Positions 21,976 through 26,411 of a DNA stretch of 26,411 bases are shown here, piece by piece. Location: positions 1 through 26,411 of the forward strand of contig NZ_LSJY01000040.1 in assembly GCF_001556865.1 (NCBI RefSeq), in the 5' to 3' direction. The stretch comes from Sphingobium sp. CCH11-B1. Its GTDB lineage: Bacteria; Pseudomonadota; Alphaproteobacteria; Sphingomonadales; Sphingomonadaceae. The notes under the pieces were generated by a model, which ran no database searches, was not told the origin of the DNA, and saw only the letters and a list, made by a program, of their open reading frames with translations. A program made the position numbers and the translations under genes. Numbering within the stretch: position 1 is the stretch's first letter; every line of letters begins with the position of its first letter.

Positions 21976-22932
21976 ATGCCCGGCATCCGTGTCGCAATCG
22001 CGCCCCACCTGTCGCCCGATCAGTTCGTCGGTCGGCAGCGGGGCGGCACGGTTGCGGCATATGGCGGGCCGAGCTGGTCGGCACGGATTGTCGATCCGCC
22101 CGCTGACGTAGAGGGCGTCATCGCCACCGTCCTCTCCCGCGTCATTGCCCAGATGAGCAATTGGGAGGCGGACTCGACGATAAGCCGGTTCAATCGCATC
22201 CCGCTCGGCGAATGGATGGTGCTGCCGCCGGACATGCTGACGGTGCTGAATGCCGCTCTGGATATGGCGCGCTTGTCGGACGGAGCGTTCGATCCGGCTA
22301 TCGGTCACTGGGTGAACCAGTGGGGGTTCGGTCCCGTCGCCAGCAATATTGAAGCCGCTCGCGTATCGCAGTCTCCCTGGACCTGCATTGAGGTCGAGGG
22401 AGACCGCGCGCGTCGCATGGCAGATGTCGCGCTCGATTTTTCCGGCATCGCCAAGGGTTTTGCCGTGGATGCCGTCGCCGCCGCATTGCGAGCCGCCGGC
22501 GCTGCGAATTTCCTGATCGAGATTGGGGGGGAGCTGCGCGGCGACGGTGTCAAACCCGATATCCAGCCATGGTGGGTCGATGTCGAACCCCCGCCCGGCC
22601 TTGACGCGCCCGTGCTGCGTGTCGCTTTATCCGGACTGGCTGTCGCAACATCGGGCGACTATCGCCGCTGCCGCCATGCAGGTGGCCGCCGCCTGTCGCA
22701 CAGCATCGATCCGGCCACCGCAGCCCCCATAAAAGAGGGCGTGGCATCGGTCACCGTGCTGCATGATTCCGCGATGGTGGCCGATGCCTGGGCGACGGCC
22801 ATCACCGTGCTGGGGCCGGAGGCCGGCATGACACTGGCGAGCCGACATGGCCTCGCCGCCCGGCTCGTCATGCGGGTGGCGGAGGGGGCGCAAGAATATA
22901 TGACCCCTGCCCTTGCAGCGATGCTCGATTGA
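21976..22932 (+). CDS. apbE: FAD:protein FMN transferase (ApbE family)
   Basis: It attaches FMN from FAD to Thr/Ser of target proteins with Mg2+. Visible motifs are NWEADSTISRFNRIPLGEW, LSDGAFDPAIGHWVNQWGFG, VALDFSGIAKGFAVDAVAAA, then GGELRGDGVKPD and the Mg2+/flavin region LAVATSGDYRRCRHAGGRRL with HSIDPATAAPIKEGVASVTV and ADAWATA. All are typical. At 318 residues from the ATG at 21976 (AAGG upstream) there is no signal peptide or lipobox, unlike many periplasmic ApbE proteins. It is 11 bp downstream of the DUF4198 gene. Its likely substrate is the DUF2271 protein of the same cluster. Confidence 0.92.
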   Translation: MPGIRVAIAPHLSPDQFVGRQRGGTVAAYGGPSWSARIVDPPADVEGVIATVLSRVIAQMSNWEADSTISRFNRIPLGEWMVLPPDMLTVLNAALDMARLSDGAFDPAIGHWVNQWGFGPVASNIEAARVSQSPWTCIEVEGDRARRMADVALDFSGIAKGFAVDAVAAALRAAGAANFLIEIGGELRGDGVKPDIQPWWVDVEPPPGLDAPVLRVALSGLAVATSGDYRRCRHAGGRRLSHSIDPATAAPIKEGVASVTVLHDSAMVADAWATAITVLGPEAGMTLASRHGLAARLVMRVAEGAQEYMTPALAAMLD

Positions 22933-23007
22933 CAGGGACCATCGCGAACTTGCGGTGACCGGAAATATCGGCAGCATTGCACCACACCGATGTCCAGGGA
23001 GACGGCG

Positions 23008-23376
23008 ATGCGCGTGATGGTGCTGGTCAAGGCGACACAGGATAGCGAACAGGGTTTCACGCCCACGCCAGAATCGATGGAATCCATGGCGGCGATGGGC
23101 CGTTTCAACGACGAACTGCGCGCGGCGGGCGTGCTGCTGATGGCGGAGGGGCTGACGCCGTCCTCTGCCGGCAAGCGCGTCGCTTTCGACGGGACCGATC
23201 GGGCGGTGATCGACGGCCCCTTCCCCGCCACCAGCGAACTCGTCGCCGGTTTCTGGCTATGGGAAGTCAAGGACATGGCTGAAGCCGTCGCCTGGGTTAA
23301 GCGCTGCCCCAATCCCATGCCCGGCCCCAGCGAGATCGAGATCAGGCCGATCTACCAATTTGCAGAAACGGCCTGA
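23008..23376 (+). CDS. YciI family (DGPF domain) protein
   Basis: The 122-residue protein starts MRVMVLVKATQDSEQGFTPT and carries MGRFNDELRAAGVLLMAEGL and the DGPF motif at about 69-72 in VIDGPFPATSELVAGFWLWE. The ferredoxin-like fold matches YCII/DGPF proteins, often found beside sigma factors or catabolic genes; no enzyme activity is certain. AGGGAG (22996-23001) supports the ATG at 23008 over the one at 22990. It lies 75 bp after apbE on the same strand and may share its transcript, but has no obvious link to flavinylation. It converges with the operon to its right. Confidence 0.82.
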   Translation: MRVMVLVKATQDSEQGFTPTPESMESMAAMGRFNDELRAAGVLLMAEGLTPSSAGKRVAFDGTDRAVIDGPFPATSELVAGFWLWEVKDMAEAVAWVKRCPNPMPGPSEIEIRPIYQFAETA

Positions 23377-23393
23377 ACTGCTTGGCGATCCGG

Positions 23394-23828
23394 TCAGTCG
23401 ACCATGATCGTCTGGAACTCGATCTTGTCGTTGCGCACGATGAAGACATCCTTGCCCGACACCTGGCTTGGCTGGCCTTTATTCTGGACCCAGTGCAGGA
23501 TGACGCTGTCCGGGCCGACCGGCTCGATCCGCGTTTCCATCGCCTTGATTCCGGCGTGATGATCCTTGTCGGTCAGCGTCGCGAAGACTCGGCTGGCCCG
23601 TGCCTGGCCCGAATAGACGCCAGGGCCCTTGGCGGGCGTCTGGCCTGCCACCAGCCCTTCGGGCGTGACGACGACAGTGTCGGCGGAATAATCGTCCATG
23701 ATCGGCTGGAGCTTGCCGACCTTCATGCTTTCGACATGGCGGGCGACGACCTCTGTCGGCGTGGCGGCATGGGCAGCGCTGGCGAGGCAGAGGTTGGCAG
23801 CGAGAAGAGCGGCGGCGCGGAAGTGCAT
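23394..23828 (-). CDS. Exported NTF2/SnoaL-like protein
   Basis: The ATG at 23828 (AAAGGATC upstream) gives a signal peptide MHFRAAALLAANLCLASAAH, cleaved near AHA-A, then a compact domain TEVVARHVESMKVGKLQPIM, DDYSADTVVVTPEGLVAG, VYSGQARASRVFATLTD and IFQTIMVD-like ending (KIEFQTIMVD). The alternation of helix and long beta strands with a central DDYSAD fits the NTF2-like (SnoaL) fold, used for small-molecule isomerases or binding proteins. The longer frame to 23879 lacks support. It is the last gene of the leftward operon with RraA-like and ThuA-like genes. The ligand is unknown. Confidence 0.75.
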   Translation of the reverse strand: MHFRAAALLAANLCLASAAHAATPTEVVARHVESMKVGKLQPIMDDYSADTVVVTPEGLVAGQTPAKGPGVYSGQARASRVFATLTDKDHHAGIKAMETRIEPVGPDSVILHWVQNKGQPSQVSGKDVFIVRNDKIEFQTIMVD

Positions 23829-23875
23829 GACATGGATCCTTTCTGGAACAGCGGTGGCAAGGAAGGGCAAAAGCA

Positions 23876-24862
23876 TCATCCTTCGTAAGGGATGCCTGCT
23901 TCATGATCGCGGATGATCTGCTGCACGGCTTCGGGCTTGACGGGCAGCTTGTTCTTGTTGGCCTGAAGCCAGGCGAAGAAATCGGCTTCGATCGCGTCGG
24001 ACCATTTCGTGTCGATTTGACCCGCCGTATATTTCCCCTCGCGCAGGCGCAGATGACCGAACATGTCGCGCAGACGGGTATTTTCCGACAGCTTCACGAC
24101 CTTTTCCGCCAGATGTGGCGGAATGAAAAGGACGCCCCCGTCCCGCCCCAATACGACATCGCCGGGCATGACGGTCGCATGGCCGATGCGGATCGGCCCG
24201 TTGATCCCGACCATGGTCGAATTGAGACACGCGCCGGTCGCCATCGCGCCAAAGTGATGCGACGGGTCGTATGACCGGACGAACGACACGAAATTGGGCA
24301 GTTCCTTGAGACCGTTGATGTCACGCACCGCGCCGTCATAGACGACGCCATTGCCGCTGCGGGCATAGATCGCATTGCCCACATTGTCGCCGATGGAGGG
24401 CCCGTCCTGCTTCAGCCCGAAATGATCGCTGACATAGACGTCGCCCTTTTGCAGCATATCGACGGGCCAGGCGTTCATCGCACCCTTCCGCTTGTCCGCC
24501 ACGCCCTGCTTTTCCAGCACGGTCTGGATGTCGGGCCGGCCTGGCAGCCATTGGGACGTCAGCGCCCGCCCCACCAGCACCTTGTCAGGGAAGATGGACA
24601 GCCAGCCATCCTCATATTGGTGGTTGAAGCCGGCGCTGCGCAGCGTTGCCCAGGCTTCCTCCAATGTCACGTCGCGCATCCGCTCGAGGATCGCGTCCGA
24701 AACCTTGGGGCGCCCGTCCGGGAAACGTTCGCCCGTCCAGTCGGGCGTGTAGCGGATCACCTGATCGCGCGTGAAGAAGCCGTCATCGGCGAGCACAGCC
24801 TGCGGCAGCAGCCATGCGGCCATCGCCAGGGCGGCGGCCTTCAGACGCCGGTCAAATCGCAT
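23876..24862 (-). CDS. Exported RraA family (HMG/CHA aldolase-like) protein
   Basis: An N-terminal signal peptide (RRLKAAALAMAAWLLPQAVL, cleavage near LADD) precedes an RraA fold. Conserved residues are GDNVGNAIYARSGNGVVYDG followed by AVRDINGL, with the Arg-Asp pair at about 180-181 that binds substrate and metal in 4-hydroxy-4-methyl-2-oxoglutarate/4-carboxy-4-hydroxy-2-oxoadipate aldolases. GPIRIGHATVMPGDVVLGRD and HLAEKVVK are also typical. Length is 328 residues, with an N-terminal extension of about 90 residues beyond the core. Cytoplasmic RraA proteins lack a signal, so an extracytoplasmic aldolase-like enzyme is unusual. It lies 24 bp after the ThuA-like gene. Confidence 0.82.
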   Translation of the reverse strand: MRFDRRLKAAALAMAAWLLPQAVLADDGFFTRDQVIRYTPDWTGERFPDGRPKVSDAILERMRDVTLEEAWATLRSAGFNHQYEDGWLSIFPDKVLVGRALTSQWLPGRPDIQTVLEKQGVADKRKGAMNAWPVDMLQKGDVYVSDHFGLKQDGPSIGDNVGNAIYARSGNGVVYDGAVRDINGLKELPNFVSFVRSYDPSHHFGAMATGACLNSTMVGINGPIRIGHATVMPGDVVLGRDGGVLFIPPHLAEKVVKLSENTRLRDMFGHLRLREGKYTAGQIDTKWSDAIEADFFAWLQANKNKLPVKPEAVQQIIRDHEAGIPYEG

Positions 24863-24886
24863 GTGAAAAATCTCCCCGATTTCGTG

Positions 24887-25834
24887 TCAGAATTCCGGCG
24901 GCATCTGGTCGTTCGCGCCGCCGCTCGGCACGTCCACGCCGGCCGCCCACAATATGCCGTTCACCAGGAAGCGGCGTTGCTGCGGAAAGATGTGCATATT
25001 GTCGTGAAAATCGTTGCCGCCCCATACGACCGAGCGCCCGCCATCGGGCCGATCATAGGCCCAGGCGACAGGGCCGCCCGTGCCATTGGCCGCCTGGGCC
25101 GGCTTTGCGGTCAGCAACAATGTGCGGCCCGGATTGTCGGGCAGGAAGTAGCGGGAATACATTTCCTCGCGCGGCGTCCATGGCTTCACGCCGCGCAGGA
25201 TCGGATGTTTCGTGGCCAGGGGCTTGATCGCCCATGTGTCGACCGGATTATGCGAGACATAGGGTATCCACGCCCCGCCCAGCCAGTTGCTGAGCCATAT
25301 GCGGCCGGCGCGATTGTCCACGAACATCGTGTAGTGATAGACGACCAGACCGGTCTTCCGGCGGTGGAGCAAGGCGTCGAATTCCTTGAGCGCGGCGGTC
25401 GTGGGCGCATCATAATTGAGGCCGTCAGTTTCCGCATATTGCGGGAAAAGCCCGCCGGTTTCCCGCCTCAACCAGTCTCCATTGCCATCGATGACGATGG
25501 CGTCCGCCTTTTCCAGCATCGCGATGTCACGCGGTTTCTGCCCGACCAGCACGTCGGCTTTGATTTCCCGATTGGCGCCCGAATGCTCGAGCAGCCAGGC
25601 GATCTCGCGCAGGTCTTTCTCATATTCATGCCGACCGGGCGCCCCATGCTGCTTGGGACCTGCAAACAACAGGATATGGACGGGCGGGAGAGGAGCCGTA
25701 CCTGCGGGCAGTGGCAATAGAGCGGCTGCGATCGTCAACATCAAAATTGCCGGTTTCACCGCCCCCGCCCGGCCATTGCCTCGGACGCGGTCTGGCGAGC
25801 ACGCACGCAGCCTGCGCCTTAAACCTTCCCTCAT
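24887..25834 (-). CDS. ThuA domain-containing exported protein
   Basis: The start ATG at 25834 follows a near-perfect GGAGGAG six bases upstream; the frame is open to 25978 but without support. A basic N-terminus leads to a hydrophobic stretch KPAILMLTIAAALLPLPAGT (signal peptide), then a ThuA domain: VHILLFAGPKQHGAPGRHEY, EIAWLLEHSGANREIKADVL, DAIVIDGNGDWLRRETGGLF, GLVVYHYTMFVDN and GGAWIPYVSHNPVDTWAIKP. ThuA-like proteins have a class I glutamine-amidotransferase-like fold and are linked to carbohydrate use. A GTG at 25759 is a possible alternative start. It is the first gene of the operon with RraA-like and NTF2-like genes. Confidence 0.82.
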   Translation of the reverse strand: MREGLRRRLRACSPDRVRGNGRAGAVKPAILMLTIAAALLPLPAGTAPLPPVHILLFAGPKQHGAPGRHEYEKDLREIAWLLEHSGANREIKADVLVGQKPRDIAMLEKADAIVIDGNGDWLRRETGGLFPQYAETDGLNYDAPTTAALKEFDALLHRRKTGLVVYHYTMFVDNRAGRIWLSNWLGGAWIPYVSHNPVDTWAIKPLATKHPILRGVKPWTPREEMYSRYFLPDNPGRTLLLTAKPAQAANGTGGPVAWAYDRPDGGRSVVWGGNDFHDNMHIFPQQRRFLVNGILWAAGVDVPSGGANDQMPPEF

Positions 25835-25889
25835 AAAAGCTCCTCCCCCCGTCCGATCGCCCGCACCGGCGATTCTCGATCGATATAAT

Positions 25890-25901
25890 ATCATATATGA
25901 T
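25890..25901. promoter_or_regulatory. Palindromic operator candidate ATCATATATGAT
   Basis: Perfect 12-bp palindrome 55 bp upstream of the ThuA-like start codon, inside an AT-rich ATATAATATCATATATGAT run. The form resembles FCD-type GntR operators, which often control sugar-acid catabolism in sphingomonads. The regulator is not in the window. Confidence 0.45.
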
Positions 25902-26411
25902 GTGGCACAGTATGCAGCAGGAACCAAGAGGCGGTTACGCCCCGGTCGAGATTTCGCCGGTGTCGATGAAATCCGCACGCAACGCCGCGCCGTGGTCGCG
26001 CTGGATGAGGAGAAATGAAGAGAGAAGCGCCCTGCAAAGGCAGGTGGCAGGGCTTGTACCGAACTATCCCCTTAAGTGCTGAAATTTATGTATAAATGAT
26101 GGATTACCAGCTAAATTCTCCCACATTTCCTCCCACATAATGGACTCGCTGCGACGTACAGTTGTTCGCTTTGGGCGTTTTATCCGACCTGAACAGGTAC
26201 AGGATCCACATCCAAACCTATGCATAACCGAAGCGACAGCCGCTGGTTCAAGCCCTGAAAAGTGGGATGCGCAAATACCACACCGGGGGACATGACCGAA
26301 GGCTATGTGGGACTTAAGTTGGTCGACCACAGCCAGTTTCCATGTAGCGGGCGAAGTGGGACACCGCGTAATTGATTTAGCCACCCTCGTGCATGGTACG
26401 AAGTCGCCTTG
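25902..26411. other. Gene-free right end, comparatively AT-rich
   Basis: No gene is supported. A short plus frame ending at 26018 (RRLRPGRDFAGVDEIRTQRR, then AVVALDEEK) may be the tail of a degraded gene, and a minus frame at 26064-26384 has no recognisable domain. The sequence from about 26050 is noticeably less GC-rich than the genes to its left. It contains repeated GTGGGA words (see the repeat entry). It may be a boundary of another mobile element. Confidence 0.4.
26119..26361. repeat. Five copies of a GTGGGA word, possibly a mobile-element end
   Basis: Plus-orientation copies at 26262-26267, 26307-26312 and 26356-26361 are spaced 45 and 49 bp. Two inverted copies (TCCCAC) lie at 26119-26124 and 26131-26136. 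Three of the five read ATGTGGGA on their own strand. Regular spacing resembles the multiple transposase-binding repeats at ends of IS21-type elements, but no transposase gene is visible. Confidence 0.35.

Noticed and set aside
24422..25720. Plus-strand ORF of 432 codons opposite the ThuA/RraA genes
   Set aside because: Complement of two well-supported exported proteins; no domain visible.
1..26411. CRISPR array
   Set aside because: No regularly spaced repeats of CRISPR length with variable spacers; the only arrays are the three iterons, the heptamers and the GTGGGA words.

Overview
The window comes from a GC-rich alphaproteobacterium, most likely a sphingomonad (Sphingobium/Sphingomonas type). 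The evidence is a roughly 1550-residue NAD-dependent glutamate dehydrogenase, a sphingomonad-style MlaA, the PepSY/DUF2271/DUF4198/ApbE gene set, and an accessory element carrying the DUF2840, DUF736, DUF2285 and RepA families typical of alphaproteobacterial integrative elements. Family names are from memory of sequence families; no search was run.

Positions 1-12232 are the right-hand part of an integrated mobile element. Its left end lies outside the window. Most genes are on the minus strand. Reading leftwards they are: a DUF6429 protein, a DUF736 protein, a 58-residue protein, an orphan beta-class DNA methyltransferase, a small hypothetical protein, a small DUF2285-like protein, a DUF6499/DUF2285 pair that may be one frameshifted gene, an AlpA-like HTH protein, RepA, an iteron-bearing replication origin, a PAPS-reductase-like ATP-pyrophosphatase, a C5-cytosine methyltransferase, and a DUF2840 protein cut by the window edge. 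On the plus strand, a small hypothetical protein is followed by a DUF1778/GNAT toxin-antitoxin pair and a large serine recombinase. The toxin and recombinase genes overlap by 4 bp. The recombinase gene ends inside the 3' end of a tRNA-Thr(CGT) gene, which marks the attachment site.

Positions 12294-26018 are ordinary chromosome. A PAS_5-type protein and the large glutamate dehydrogenase lie on the plus strand and converge on MlaA across a long shared hairpin. Divergent from mlaA is a plus-strand cluster of PepSY membrane protein, DUF2271, DUF4198 and ApbE, followed by a YciI-like gene. The DUF2271 protein carries the ApbE flavinylation signature DGVTGAT, so the cluster is probably a periplasmic covalent-flavin redox system. 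A possible Fur-like dyad lies upstream.

A convergent minus-strand operon of three exported proteins (ThuA-like, RraA-like, NTF2/SnoaL-like) follows, with a strong Shine-Dalgarno sequence and a palindromic operator candidate at its head. The last 400 bases are comparatively AT-rich. They have no recognisable gene but hold several copies of a GTGGGA word, possibly the edge of another mobile element.

The most interesting points are the integrated element's own iteron/DnaA-box origin beside a sulfur-chemistry-plus-methylase pair, the toxin-antitoxin genes coupled to the recombinase, and the flavinylation cluster.
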